Below are positions 24,766 to 34,122 of a stretch of DNA of 44,354 bases, one piece after another. The notes below the pieces were generated by a model, which was not told the DNA's origin, did no database searches, and worked only from the letters and a program-made list of their open reading frames with translations. How positions within the stretch are numbered: position 1 is the stretch's first letter; the number at the start of each line of letters is the position of its first letter. Where the stretch lies: the NCBI GenBank assembly GCA_964524705.1, contig CAZGDB010000013.1:1-44354 (forward strand), written 5' to 3'. The DNA comes from CAZGDB01 sp964524705. Its GTDB lineage: Bacteria; Pseudomonadota; Gammaproteobacteria; Berkiellales; Berkiellaceae. Position numbers and translations under genes: made by a program.

Positions 24766-27190
24766 GGATATGTTGGCAGAGCTAGGCTTGTGGCTAGTTG
24801 AAATCAGTACACTAGCATTTTTTGGGGCCGCTTGGTGGCTTTGGATGTTAGTGTTCATTGCAACCTTTGTATTATTGTTAATTCTCAAACTTACAACCAT
24901 TTTCAGTTTTATCCTCTGGCCTATCTCTATAGCCTTTATGTTGCTCATCAACATTTCTAGTGTAAGGCAAAGTTTATTTACAAACAAAGTCTTTCCATTA
25001 TTTAAAAAAGTATTGCCCCCTTTAAGTAAGACAGAACAAGAAGCCTTAGAAGCAGGAGAAGTGTGGTTAGAGGCGAATTGTTTTCAAGGCAATGAGTTCA
25101 TAGGGCCTTTATTGCGTTCACCAGCTCCTAAGATGACACAAGAAGAGCATGATTTCTTAGAAAATGAAGTCAATACTTTATGTGCAATGTTGGATGACTT
25201 TCATATTGTGCATGATCGCAAAGATTTACCTCCTGAAGTTTGGGCTTATATTAAAAAAGCAGGCTTCTTAGGACTGATTATTCCTAAAAATTATGGTGGT
25301 AAAGAATTTGGTGCTACGGCGCACTCTTGTATCGTGGCTAAAGTTGGCACACGTTCTGCCAGTGCGGCCGTGAGTATTATGGTGCCTAACTCTTTAGGGC
25401 CTGCAGAGTTATTATTACAATATGGTACGCCAGAACAAAAAGACCATTATTTACCACGTTTGGCCAGTGGACAAGATATCCCTTGTTTTGCCTTAACCAG
25501 TCCAGAAGCAGGCAGTGATGCTGGTGCTATCCCCGATTATGGAATTGTGTGTTATGGCATGCATGAGGGTCGAGAAGTTTTAGGCATGCGTATAACTTGG
25601 GATAAGCGTTATATAACTTTAGCGCCGGTTGCGACGGTTTTAGGGTTAGCGTTTAAGTTGTACGATCCAGATCATCTCTTAGGGGATACTGAGTCTTTAG
25701 GCATTACTTTGTGTTTAATTCCCACGAATCATCCTGGGGTGATTATTGGTAGAAGACATATACCTTTAGATTTAGCCTTTATGAATGGACCCACACAAGG
25801 TAATGATGTTTTTGTACCTATGGATTGGGTGATTGGAGGCATTACGCAAGTTGGTAAGGGTTGGAAGATGTTAATGGCCTGTTTAGCTGCAGGACGCGGT
25901 ATTTCTTTACCTGCTTTAAGTACAGCTATAGCGCAAGGGTCTTTATTTAGTACCTCTTATTACGCCAGTATTCGTAAACAATTTAAGGTCTCTATTGCGA
26001 AGTTTGAAGGCATTGAAGAGGGGTTAGCTAAAATAGCCGCTAAAACTTATCAGGTACAAGCGATGCGCTTATTGGTGACCAGCGCTTTAGATCAGCATAT
26101 GAAGCCTTCTGTAGTTACTGCGATTGCAAAGTATCATATGACAGAGTTAGCACGTGAAATTTGTACGGCAGCGATGGATATCCAAGCAGGTAAAGGAATT
26201 ATTTTGGGGCCTCGTAACTATATTGGGCGCGGATATCAGTCCTTACCCATCAGTATTACGGTAGAAGGTGCCAATATTTTAACGCGTAACTTGATTATCT
26301 ATGGACAGGGCGCTATCCGATGCCATCCTTATGTGTTGGCGGAGATGTTAGCCGCACAAAATCCAGATGAAAAAGCAGGATTACAAGAGTTTGATCGTGC
26401 ATTAGCAAAACATATAGGCTATACCGCACGTAACAAGGTGCGTACCTTGGTCTTAGGGTTAAGTTGTGGGTATTTAGCGCGTGGTAGAGTTGCACCGATT
26501 GGTCGTTATATTCAAAAACTCAGTTGGATGTCGAGTGCTTTGGCTTATGTCAGTGATGTGGCTATGTTAATTTTAGGGGGCGACTTAAAGCGTAAAGAGC
26601 GTTTATCGGCCCGTTTAGGGGATGTCTTGAGTTATTTGTTCTTGTCTTCAGCTGTGATCAAATACTACGTAGATAACCAAAAATCTAAAGAGGATTATCC
26701 TTTTGTGCAATGGTGCTTGGAAGATAACCTCTTTAAGATCCAAAACGCTTTTATAGATTTCTTTGACAACTTCCCGAATAGACTCTTAGGACGCATTTTA
26801 AAGTTTATGGTATTCCCTTGGGGGCGGACCTTTAAAGCACCTTCGGATGCTTTATCACATATTGTAGCGGTAGAGGCATGTCGGGATTCTACGCTTAAAG
26901 AGCGTTTAACGACAGAAGTGTATCGTGGCAATAAAGACACAGATGCTTTTTATGTGTTACAGGAAGCCTTTCAAAAAATTCGAGCTGTGGCACCTTTTGA
27001 GAGTTTGATTCAAGAAGCGATTAAAGAAGGTCGCTTGGCATCGCAACAAGAGGGTGTGCCTATTTTTGAAGTGGCGTATGAGCGTGGCATTATTGATGAG
27101 CAAGGGTTGCACGTGATGCGTGAAGCTGAAAAGGCACGCAAAGAAGTGATAAAGGTGGATGATTTTCCTTTTGATTTAGTAGAGGAATAA
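24764..27190 (+). CDS. fadE: Acyl-CoA dehydrogenase FadE (membrane-associated)
   Basis: The 808-residue FAD enzyme catalyses the first beta-oxidation step, acyl-CoA to trans-2-enoyl-CoA. Two hydrophobic N-terminal segments (about 12-40 and 43-64) anchor it. The ACAD core contains motifs seen in E. coli FadE (814 aa): HYLPRLASGQDIPCFALTSP, the PEAGSDAGAIPD stretch, and the conserved KRYITLAPVATVLGLAFKL and VEGANILTR stretches. A C-terminal domain unique to FadE-type dehydrogenases follows. The start is ATG at 24764 with GGAG (24752-24755) eight bases upstream. It opens the fatty-acid degradation operon; the thiolase begins three bases later. Electrons would go to ETF; no ETF genes are in the window. 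Confidence 0.96.
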   Translation: MDMLAELGLWLVEISTLAFFGAAWWLWMLVFIATFVLLLILKLTTIFSFILWPISIAFMLLINISSVRQSLFTNKVFPLFKKVLPPLSKTEQEALEAGEVWLEANCFQGNEFIGPLLRSPAPKMTQEEHDFLENEVNTLCAMLDDFHIVHDRKDLPPEVWAYIKKAGFLGLIIPKNYGGKEFGATAHSCIVAKVGTRSASAAVSIMVPNSLGPAELLLQYGTPEQKDHYLPRLASGQDIPCFALTSPEAGSDAGAIPDYGIVCYGMHEGREVLGMRITWDKRYITLAPVATVLGLAFKLYDPDHLLGDTESLGITLCLIPTNHPGVIIGRRHIPLDLAFMNGPTQGNDVFVPMDWVIGGITQVGKGWKMLMACLAAGRGISLPALSTAIAQGSLFSTSYYASIRKQFKVSIAKFEGIEEGLAKIAAKTYQVQAMRLLVTSALDQHMKPSVVTAIAKYHMTELAREICTAAMDIQAGKGIILGPRNYIGRGYQSLPISITVEGANILTRNLIIYGQGAIRCHPYVLAEMLAAQNPDEKAGLQEFDRALAKHIGYTARNKVRTLVLGLSCGYLARGRVAPIGRYIQKLSWMSSALAYVSDVAMLILGGDLKRKERLSARLGDVLSYLFLSSAVIKYYVDNQKSKEDYPFVQWCLEDNLFKIQNAFIDFFDNFPNRLLGRILKFMVFPWGRTFKAPSDALSHIVAVEACRDSTLKERLTTEVYRGNKDTDAFYVLQEAFQKIRAVAPFESLIQEAIKEGRLASQQEGVPIFEVAYERGIIDEQGLHVMREAEKARKEVIKVDDFPFDLVEE

Positions 27191-27193
27191 ACA

Positions 27194-28486
27194 ATGCGAA
27201 CAAATGGACAACGTGTTTTTATAGTGGCCGGCACACGCACGCCTTTTTTAAAAATGCAAAAACAAGCGGGTGATTTTAGTGCAACGGAGTTAGCACTCAG
27301 TGCTTTAAAGCCGTTATTTCAAGAATATGAGGCATTGAAGTCTGAAATCAAAGAAGTAGTGATTGGCTGTGCGATTCCAAGTTCTCAGGAAGCTAATATT
27401 GCACGGTTGATTGCCTTAAGAGCAGGGCTAGCAGATACTACCAGTGCTTTTACGGTACAACGTAACTGTGCCTCTGGGTTACAGGCTTTGGATAGTGCGA
27501 TCGGGTTATTACGTACAGGTCAATCTGAAATTATTTTGGCTGGTGGTACCGAAGCTATGAGCCGTGCACCATTATTGTATACCTCACAAATGGTACGTTG
27601 GTTTAGCGGGATGCAGTCTGCTAAACAGCCTTTGCAAAAAATAAAACAATTATTAAAATTGCGGTTGGATATTTTGAATCCAGTGATTGCTTTGTTAGAA
27701 GGCTTAAGCGATGCCACTTTATCCTTAAATATGGGACAGACCGCTGAAGAATTGGCCTATCATTTTCAGATTGATAGAGATGCGATGGACCGTTTTTCAG
27801 TAGAAAGTCACCAGCGTGCGATTGCAGCGCAAACTACACATATGTTGACGCCTTTGTATAGCAATCAAGGCATAGCTTATGAACAAGATGATGGGGTGCG
27901 TCCAGATGCTTCTGTGGAACGTTTAGCCAAACTAAAACCAGTTTTTGAAAAATTCGGTACGGTTACAGCAGGTAATAGTTCGCAAATTTCAGATGGTGCG
28001 GTAATGTTGTTATTGGCAACAGAATCAGCATTACNNNNNNNNNNAAAACACCATTTAACACCGTTAGCAGAAGTCAAAGCAGTTGCATGGGCAGGGCTAA
28101 AACCTTTATGGATGGGTTTGGGTCCTGTGCATGCCATGCATGAAGCCTTAAAAATGGCGCAATTACAAATGTCAGATATTGATTATTTTGAGATTAATGA
28201 AGCTTTTGCTGCACAAGTCTTAGCCTGTCAAAAGGCCGCAGGGAGTGCTGAGTATCGTCAAACGTATCATTTAGAGGGTACGGGTTTAGGTGAGATCCCA
28301 AGTGATAAACTGAATGTCGAAGGTGGAGCGATTGCGATTGGGCATCCGGTTGGAGCCAGTGGGGCGCGTTTACCTTTACAAATGGCGCATTTATTACATA
28401 AACGTCAAGCGCGCCTAGGGATGATTTCTCTTTGTATAGGTGGTGGTCAAGGTGGTGCGATGATCATAGAAAGGGTAGGAGCATAA
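27194..28486 (+). CDS. fadI: Acetyl-CoA C-acyltransferase (FadI-like thiolase), small assembly gap inside
   Basis: The thiolase, about 430 residues, cleaves 3-ketoacyl-CoA into acetyl-CoA and a shortened acyl-CoA. The nucleophile is C92 in RNCASGLQALDS. The second site is His/Cys in GHPVGASGARLPL (nominal H384) and CIGGGQGGAM (nominal C414). The NEAFAAQ motif is present. The length and the extra loop around 135-165 fit FadI rather than FadA. Ten N at 28035-28044 interrupt it without changing the phase; the true gap length is unknown. A GAGGAA ribosome site overlaps the fadE end. It pairs with the FadJ-like subunit one base downstream, as in a FadI-FadJ trifunctional complex. Confidence 0.92.
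   Translation: MRTNGQRVFIVAGTRTPFLKMQKQAGDFSATELALSALKPLFQEYEALKSEIKEVVIGCAIPSSQEANIARLIALRAGLADTTSAFTVQRNCASGLQALDSAIGLLRTGQSEIILAGGTEAMSRAPLLYTSQMVRWFSGMQSAKQPLQKIKQLLKLRLDILNPVIALLEGLSDATLSLNMGQTAEELAYHFQIDRDAMDRFSVESHQRAIAAQTTHMLTPLYSNQGIAYEQDDGVRPDASVERLAKLKPVFEKFGTVTAGNSSQISDGAVMLLLATESALXXXXKHHLTPLAEVKAVAWAGLKPLWMGLGPVHAMHEALKMAQLQMSDIDYFEINEAFAAQVLACQKAAGSAEYRQTYHLEGTGLGEIPSDKLNVEGGAIAIGHPVGASGARLPLQMAHLLHKRQARLGMISLCIGGGQGGAMIIERVGA
28035..28044. other. Assembly gap (10 N) inside the FadI-like thiolase
   Basis: Both sides read as thiolase in the same phase. The real gap size cannot be known from the window. Confidence 0.8.
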
Positions 28487-28487
28487 T

Positions 28488-30524
28488 ATGAATATGCAAT
28501 TAACACATTGGACAGCAAACACAGATGCAGCTGGGATTTTATGGGTTACCTTTAATCGAAATGATAGTTCAGCAAACAGTTTAAATGCCCAAAGCTTAGA
28601 AGAGTTAGAAAAATTAACACTAGCTATTGATCAAGCCTCCAATACTTTGGAAATGGTGGTTTTTCAATCAGGTAAGAAAAATGGTTTTATTTTAGGGGCT
28701 GATGTAACCCAGTTTCAAAGCCTGGATTCTATAGAGGCTGCCAAAAATTTTATACAAAAAGGACAAATGGTTTTTAATAAGGTTTCTGCCTTAAAAGTGC
28801 CGACTGTTGCTTTGATTGAAGGGTTTTGTTTGGGGGGAGGGTTAGAATTTGCATTGGCATGTAAATACCGTGTAGCCGAAGACAGTCCTAAAACAAAGCT
28901 GGGATTGCCTGAAGTGAAATTGGGGATCCATCCAGGTTGGCACGGCACGCCAGCTTTATTAGAAAAAGTGGGTGCTTTTAAAGGCTTAGATATGATTTTA
29001 ACAGGTCGTATGGTTAGCGCTAAAGAAGCATATAAAATGGGTTTTGTGGATATTTGTACGCCTAAACGTCATCTAATACGCGCAGTCTTAAGTTTAAACA
29101 ATCCTGAGCAAAAGGTGAGTCAGCCAAGATCTGCATGGACACATCAAGCCTGGGCTAGGCCATTGATTGGCGCGCTCATTCATCGACAGTTGAAACAAAA
29201 AGCCAACCCTAATCATTATCCTGCTCCTTATGCTGTGTTAAATAATTGGGTAAAGGAAGGCGTTAAACGCCCTGAAGCTTCTATCATAGAATTACAATCT
29301 ATTAGTCAGCTTATTACTGGTAAAACTGCACAACATTTATTAGAAGTGTTCTTTTTACAAGAAAAATTGAAGAATCAAGGCAAGTCTGCCACTACTCCTA
29401 AAGCACAGCATGTTCATGTGATTGGCGCAGGTGTCATGGGCGGAGATATTGCTGCGGTCTGTGCTTTAAGAGGGCTCAAGGTCACGTTACAAGATAAATC
29501 TCCTGCTTTGATAGCAAAAGCCTATGGGCGTGCCTATACCTTGGCTAAAAAACGCTTAAAAGTAACACATGAAGTTAATGCTATGATGGATAGGTTTATT
29601 CCCGATGTAGACGGTTTAGGGATTGCCAAAGCGGATGTCATTATTGAAGCGATTAGTGAAAACTTGGCTGCTAAACAAAGTGTTTTTGCGATGATAGAGG
29701 CAAAAGCCAAAGCAGGCGCCATTTTAGCGACGAATACTTCTACGATTCCTTTAGAAGAAATTGCCCAGAGTTTAAAACAACCTGATAGATTATTGGGGAT
29801 TCACTTTTTTAATCCCGTACCCCAACTACCCTTAGTGGAAGTTGTCTATGGTGTGAATACCAGTAGTGCTGCTTTAGAGTCTGCGTGTCAGTTTGTGCGA
29901 CAAATTGATAAATTGCCTTTAAAGGTAAAAAGTGCACCTGGCTTTTTAGTGAACCGTATTTTAATGCCGTATATGTTAGAAGCGGTGTTGTTATTAGAAG
30001 AAGGCAAGGAGCCCTTGTATATAGACCAAGTCATGGAAGATTTTGGGATGCCTATGGGGCCAATACAGTTGGCCGATACGGTCGGCTTAGATATTTGTTT
30101 GGCGGCTTTAGAGAAATTAGCGCCGTTGTTCAATGCTACGGTCCCTCAAGTGTTGAAAGATAAAGTGGCAGCAGGCGATTTAGGGGCTAAGAGCGGTCGT
30201 GGTTTTTATACCTATAAGAAGGGTAAACGCCAAGAGCAAAAGAAATTTAGTTTGCAAAATACTAGTGATATTTGTGATCGATTAATCTTTAGAATGGCCC
30301 AAGAAGCTCTCAACTGTTTAGAAGATGGTATTGTTTCCACGCAATGGGAAGTCGATGCAGCCTCTATTTTTGGTTTTGGGTTTGCGCCATTTAGAGGCGG
30401 CCTCATGCGTTATTTACAAGAGCAAGGTCATTCCGCATTACAAGCAAAGTTTGCAGAATTAGAAAGCCGTCATGGTTCACGTTTTGCGATTAAAACAAAA
30501 CATTTGGAGTTTGAAGGAGTTTAA
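28488..30524 (+). CDS. fadJ: Enoyl-CoA hydratase/3-hydroxyacyl-CoA dehydrogenase (FadJ/FadB-like)
   Basis: The 678-residue bifunctional enzyme performs the hydration and NAD+ oxidation steps of beta-oxidation. The N-terminal crotonase domain has both catalytic glutamates, E120 in LGGGLEFALA and E142 in GLPEVKLGIHPG. The C-terminal dehydrogenase has the NAD fold IGAGVMGGDIAA (from about 312), the catalytic His in GIHFFNPVPQLPL (H439), and the 3HCDH C-terminal repeats. This is the FadB/FadJ domain order. It is shorter than the usual 700-730 because the linker is compact. It starts one base after the thiolase stop. FadJ rather than FadB is suggested by the partner thiolase type; the exact name is inferred. 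Confidence 0.92.
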   Translation: MNMQLTHWTANTDAAGILWVTFNRNDSSANSLNAQSLEELEKLTLAIDQASNTLEMVVFQSGKKNGFILGADVTQFQSLDSIEAAKNFIQKGQMVFNKVSALKVPTVALIEGFCLGGGLEFALACKYRVAEDSPKTKLGLPEVKLGIHPGWHGTPALLEKVGAFKGLDMILTGRMVSAKEAYKMGFVDICTPKRHLIRAVLSLNNPEQKVSQPRSAWTHQAWARPLIGALIHRQLKQKANPNHYPAPYAVLNNWVKEGVKRPEASIIELQSISQLITGKTAQHLLEVFFLQEKLKNQGKSATTPKAQHVHVIGAGVMGGDIAAVCALRGLKVTLQDKSPALIAKAYGRAYTLAKKRLKVTHEVNAMMDRFIPDVDGLGIAKADVIIEAISENLAAKQSVFAMIEAKAKAGAILATNTSTIPLEEIAQSLKQPDRLLGIHFFNPVPQLPLVEVVYGVNTSSAALESACQFVRQIDKLPLKVKSAPGFLVNRILMPYMLEAVLLLEEGKEPLYIDQVMEDFGMPMGPIQLADTVGLDICLAALEKLAPLFNATVPQVLKDKVAAGDLGAKSGRGFYTYKKGKRQEQKKFSLQNTSDICDRLIFRMAQEALNCLEDGIVSTQWEVDAASIFGFGFAPFRGGLMRYLQEQGHSALQAKFAELESRHGSRFAIKTKHLEFEGV

Positions 30525-30530
30525 GTAGTT

Positions 30531-32876
30531 ATGAAGCAAACTATCCATAAGGCGGCAGTTTTAGGTGCAGGTGTGATGGGCGCACAGATTGCAGCCCATT
30601 TAGCCAATGCTGGCATACAGACGTTATTGTTTGATTTGGGCAGTGAAGGCAAGTTATCTAATCGTATTGCGGTAGAAGCCTTAGGTCATTTAAAAAAACT
30701 CAAGCCTGCACCTTTAGCCAATGAGGCAGTGTTAAATTATTTAACGCCTTGTGATTATGATCATCATTTGGAACAGTTAAAAGACTGTGATTTTGTGATC
30801 GAAGCGATTGCCGAACGCATGGATTTTAAAAAAAGCCTTTATGAACGTATCGCACCTTTTTTAGGGCCTGATGTTATATTGGCATCTAATACTTCAGGGC
30901 TACCGATTAATCAGTTAGCTGAGAGTTTACCTACGCAATTAAAATCACGTTTTTTAGGGGTGCATTTTTTTAATCCTCCAAGATATATGCGTTTGGTCGA
31001 GTTGATCGCCAGCAGTCAAACAGATATGCGTATTCTGGATACTTTAGAGACGTTTTTTGTCACTTATTTAGGTAAAGGTGTTGTCCGTGCTAAGGATACT
31101 CCAAACTTTATAGGTAATCGTATTGGAGTGTTTGCATTATTAGCAGCACTTAAACATGCAGAAGATTATGGATTAGAACCCGATGTTGTGGATATCTTAA
31201 CAGGTCCATTATTGGGGCGACCTAAAAGTGCAACTTTTAGAACTTTGGATGTAGTAGGGTTAGATACTCTAAAACATGTGGTGACGACTTTTCAGAAACA
31301 GTTGGCTGAAGATCCTTGGTATGCCTATTTTAAATTACCTAATTGGTTAGAAGGTTTAATTGCTAAAGGGGCCTTAGGTCAAAAAAATGGTAAAGGGGTG
31401 TATCAAAAAACAGCCCAAGGCATAATGGTTTATCATTGGCCTTCTCAAGAGTATAGGCCAGCGGGTGCAAAGGCAGATCCTGAAGTCATTGCTATTTTGA
31501 AAAATCCAGATCCTACAGATCGATTATACGCACTGAGAAACCATACGAGTAAACAAGCCCAGTTTTTATGGGCGACATTAAGAGATATCTATCATTATTC
31601 TGCTTATCATTTGGCTGAAATCGCTGAAACGGTTCGAGATGTGGATTTAGTGATGCGTTGGGGATTTGGATGGACACACGGGCCTTTTGAAAGCTGGCAA
31701 ATGATGGGTTGGCAAGAAGTGGCTAAGGCTATTGCTGCGGATAAAAATGCAGTTGCAGTCCCTTTGCCTGCGTGGGTGGTAACACTAGAAACTGGTCCGT
31801 ACCATCAAGCCACAGCCTATGCACCTCAGGTAAAAACAGGGGTACAACGTTCTACTTTACCGGTTTATAAACGACAAATTCATTTTGATACCGTATTAGG
31901 GGAAACTTTAGAAGAAGGTAAAACTGTTTTTGAAACTGAAGAAGCACGATTATGGCATCAAGATGATGGGATTGCGATTTTTAGTCCGAAAACTAAAAAC
32001 AACACCTTGAGTATTGGAGTAGTAGAAGCGCTTATTGAATCAGTGGCTGTAGCAGAAAAAGATTTTCAGGCACTGATTTTATATCCTAGAGGCGAGAACT
32101 TTAGTTTTGGGGCGAATTTAAAGGAAGCACTGGGCGCGCTTCAACAAAATAGAGTAGAGCTCTTAGCCAAAGCCGTCGGTAACTTTCAGATTGCCAGCCA
32201 AAAGTTATGGTATGCCAAAGTGCCAACAATTGCAGTAGTAAAAGGACGCACGCTTGGTGGTGGTTGTGAATTAGCAATGCATTGTCATAAACGCGTTTGT
32301 GCTTTTGAAACCTATATGGGGTTGGTAGAAGCTGGGGTGGGTTTATTACCTGCAGGTGGAGGTTCTTTATTTTTTAGTCGTAAAGTCTCACAGCAATGGC
32401 CAGTAGCTGTGTTAAGTGCACTTGGACATTATTTTGAAAAGATGGCAAAAGCACAAGTGACGATGAGTGCAGCCGACTTAGTAGGCTTTGGATTTGCAGA
32501 TCATACAGATCCTATTGTTTTTCACTCAGATGAAGGATTGTTTGTAGCCAAAGAACAGGCCAAAGCGTTGATCCAAGCTGCCATTCCTGCCCGTTTACCA
32601 CACCCTTTTGCAGTACAAGGTAGCCGTGGTATGGGTTTTTTATATAGTGTGATTTTAAATCTACAAGAAGGTGGGTTTATTTCTGCACATGATGCTTTAA
32701 TTGCACAAAAGATTGCGACAGTGTTATGTGGCGGGGATGTGCCGGCAGGAACTATCGTCACAGATGCAGATATTTTGGCATTAGAGCGAGAACATTTTAT
32801 AGACTTGTTCAAAAGTGCTAAAACGCAAGCCAGAATTGCTTCGTTGATTGAAACAGGCCAAATACTCAGAAATTAA
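30531..32876 (+). CDS. fadN: 3-hydroxyacyl-CoA dehydrogenase/enoyl-CoA hydratase with reversed domain order (FadN-like)
   Basis: The 781-residue protein has the dehydrogenase first: NAD fold VLGAGVMGAQIAAHLANAG (9-27), catalytic His in GVHFFNPPRYMRLVE (H145), and two C-terminal 3HCDH repeats. The crotonase domain is last, with both acid residues, E580 in LGGGCELAMH and E600 in GLVEAGVGLLPAGGG. This order is that of Bacillus subtilis FadN and its proteobacterial relatives, the opposite of the preceding gene. The linked thiolase downstream matches the fadN-fadA arrangement. The ribosome site AAGGAG is upstream of ATG 30531. It likely handles different chain lengths or substrates from the FadJ-like protein; that is inference. 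Confidence 0.92.
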   Translation: MKQTIHKAAVLGAGVMGAQIAAHLANAGIQTLLFDLGSEGKLSNRIAVEALGHLKKLKPAPLANEAVLNYLTPCDYDHHLEQLKDCDFVIEAIAERMDFKKSLYERIAPFLGPDVILASNTSGLPINQLAESLPTQLKSRFLGVHFFNPPRYMRLVELIASSQTDMRILDTLETFFVTYLGKGVVRAKDTPNFIGNRIGVFALLAALKHAEDYGLEPDVVDILTGPLLGRPKSATFRTLDVVGLDTLKHVVTTFQKQLAEDPWYAYFKLPNWLEGLIAKGALGQKNGKGVYQKTAQGIMVYHWPSQEYRPAGAKADPEVIAILKNPDPTDRLYALRNHTSKQAQFLWATLRDIYHYSAYHLAEIAETVRDVDLVMRWGFGWTHGPFESWQMMGWQEVAKAIAADKNAVAVPLPAWVVTLETGPYHQATAYAPQVKTGVQRSTLPVYKRQIHFDTVLGETLEEGKTVFETEEARLWHQDDGIAIFSPKTKNNTLSIGVVEALIESVAVAEKDFQALILYPRGENFSFGANLKEALGALQQNRVELLAKAVGNFQIASQKLWYAKVPTIAVVKGRTLGGGCELAMHCHKRVCAFETYMGLVEAGVGLLPAGGGSLFFSRKVSQQWPVAVLSALGHYFEKMAKAQVTMSAADLVGFGFADHTDPIVFHSDEGLFVAKEQAKALIQAAIPARLPHPFAVQGSRGMGFLYSVILNLQEGGFISAHDALIAQKIATVLCGGDVPAGTIVTDADILALEREHFIDLFKSAKTQARIASLIETGQILRN

Positions 32877-32893
32877 GCATTAAGGAAAGTATA

Positions 32894-34033
32894 ATGTCGG
32901 ATGTTTTACCTGTTGGTATTGTCAGTTGTGTGCGTACTCCGGTAGGGAAGATACGTGGCAAATTAGCCACTACACGCCCTGATACCTTATTAGCGGCTGT
33001 GATCCAAGAAGCTTTGGCGCGTGCCCCTGGTTTACCGCCTGAAGCAGTGGAAGAGGTCATTGTAGGTTGTGCCATGCCTGAAGCTGAGCAAGGAATGAAT
33101 GTTGCACGTATGGGGACCTTATTAGCACGGCTACCGACAAAGGTGCCGGCTTTTACGGTGAATCGTTTTTGTGCTTCAGGTTTAGAAGCCATACATTTAG
33201 CGGCTAGTAAAATTCGTTTAAAAGAAGCCGATGTGGTGATTGCAGCTGGCGTGGAAAGTATGAGTATGGTCCCTATGGGGGGGCATGTGTATACCCCGAA
33301 CTATGCGGTATTTTCAGATCCTGCTTTTACAGGGATGGCACATGGTATGGGTTTAACCGCAGAGCGTGTAGCCAAAGAGTATAAAATCAGTCGTGAACAA
33401 CAAGATATTTTTTCTCAAATGAGTCATGCCCGTGCTTTAGCAGCGATCGCTAAAGGAGCCTTTAAGGCAGAAATTTTAGCGATCGCAGGATGCGAGCAAG
33501 ATGAGGGACCACGAGAGAGTGATGTTGGTTCTCTTGCTAAGTTAAGAACAGTATTTGCTGCCCAAGGTTCAGTAACAGCAGGTAATTCCTCACAGATGAG
33601 TGATGGTGCTGCTGCTTTAATCCTATTAAGTGAAAAGGCATGTAAGCAGTACAATTTAAAACCTATGGCTCATTTTGGGGCTTATAGTGTGGCCGGTGTG
33701 GATCCTGAGGTCATGGGGATTGGACCAGTTGTAGCCATACCAAAAGCGTTAGCACAACAAAACATTAAGTCCAGCGACCTAGATTGGATCGAGTTAAATG
33801 AAGCTTTTGCAGCACAAATTTTAGCGGTGATCCAAGAATTAGACCTAGACCCAGCTAAGGTTAACCCTTGTGGTGGTGCTATCGCATTAGGCCACCCTTT
33901 AGGCGCAACGGGTGCAATACGAGCAACCACCTTGATTCATGCGCTACAAAGGCATAAGTTACAGTATGGGATGGTGAGTATGTGTATCGGGACGGGTATG
34001 GGAGCCGCCGGTGTATTTAAAGCAGCTTACTAA
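32894..34033 (+). CDS. fadA: Acetyl-CoA C-acyltransferase (FadA-like thiolase)
   Basis: This 379-residue thiolase has the nucleophile C93 in VNRFCASGLEA, H334 in GHPLGATGAIRATT and C364 in CIGTGMGAAG, plus the NEAFAAQ motif. Its length matches FadA (about 390) and it follows the FadN-like gene directly, as in the B. subtilis fadNA pair. AAGGAA lies upstream of ATG 32894. It is the fifth enzyme gene of the operon and a second thiolase in addition to the FadI-like one. Degenerate substrates such as acetoacetyl-CoA cannot be excluded. Confidence 0.93.
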   Translation: MSDVLPVGIVSCVRTPVGKIRGKLATTRPDTLLAAVIQEALARAPGLPPEAVEEVIVGCAMPEAEQGMNVARMGTLLARLPTKVPAFTVNRFCASGLEAIHLAASKIRLKEADVVIAAGVESMSMVPMGGHVYTPNYAVFSDPAFTGMAHGMGLTAERVAKEYKISREQQDIFSQMSHARALAAIAKGAFKAEILAIAGCEQDEGPRESDVGSLAKLRTVFAAQGSVTAGNSSQMSDGAAALILLSEKACKQYNLKPMAHFGAYSVAGVDPEVMGIGPVVAIPKALAQQNIKSSDLDWIELNEAFAAQILAVIQELDLDPAKVNPCGGAIALGHPLGATGAIRATTLIHALQRHKLQYGMVSMCIGTGMGAAGVFKAAY

Positions 34034-34122
34034 AAAAAATGACTAAAGGGGTTCACACCGGGTATTGAAATTGGTAAAGTAGAGTAACTTTGATGTTCAT
34101 CACACAAGAAGGGAGTCTTTAA

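Noticed and set aside
22834..24987. Longer N-terminus for Slt starting at 24987 or 24861
   Set aside because: The extra residues precede a good signal peptide and lie antisense to the conserved FadE N-terminus. The frame is probably open by chance.
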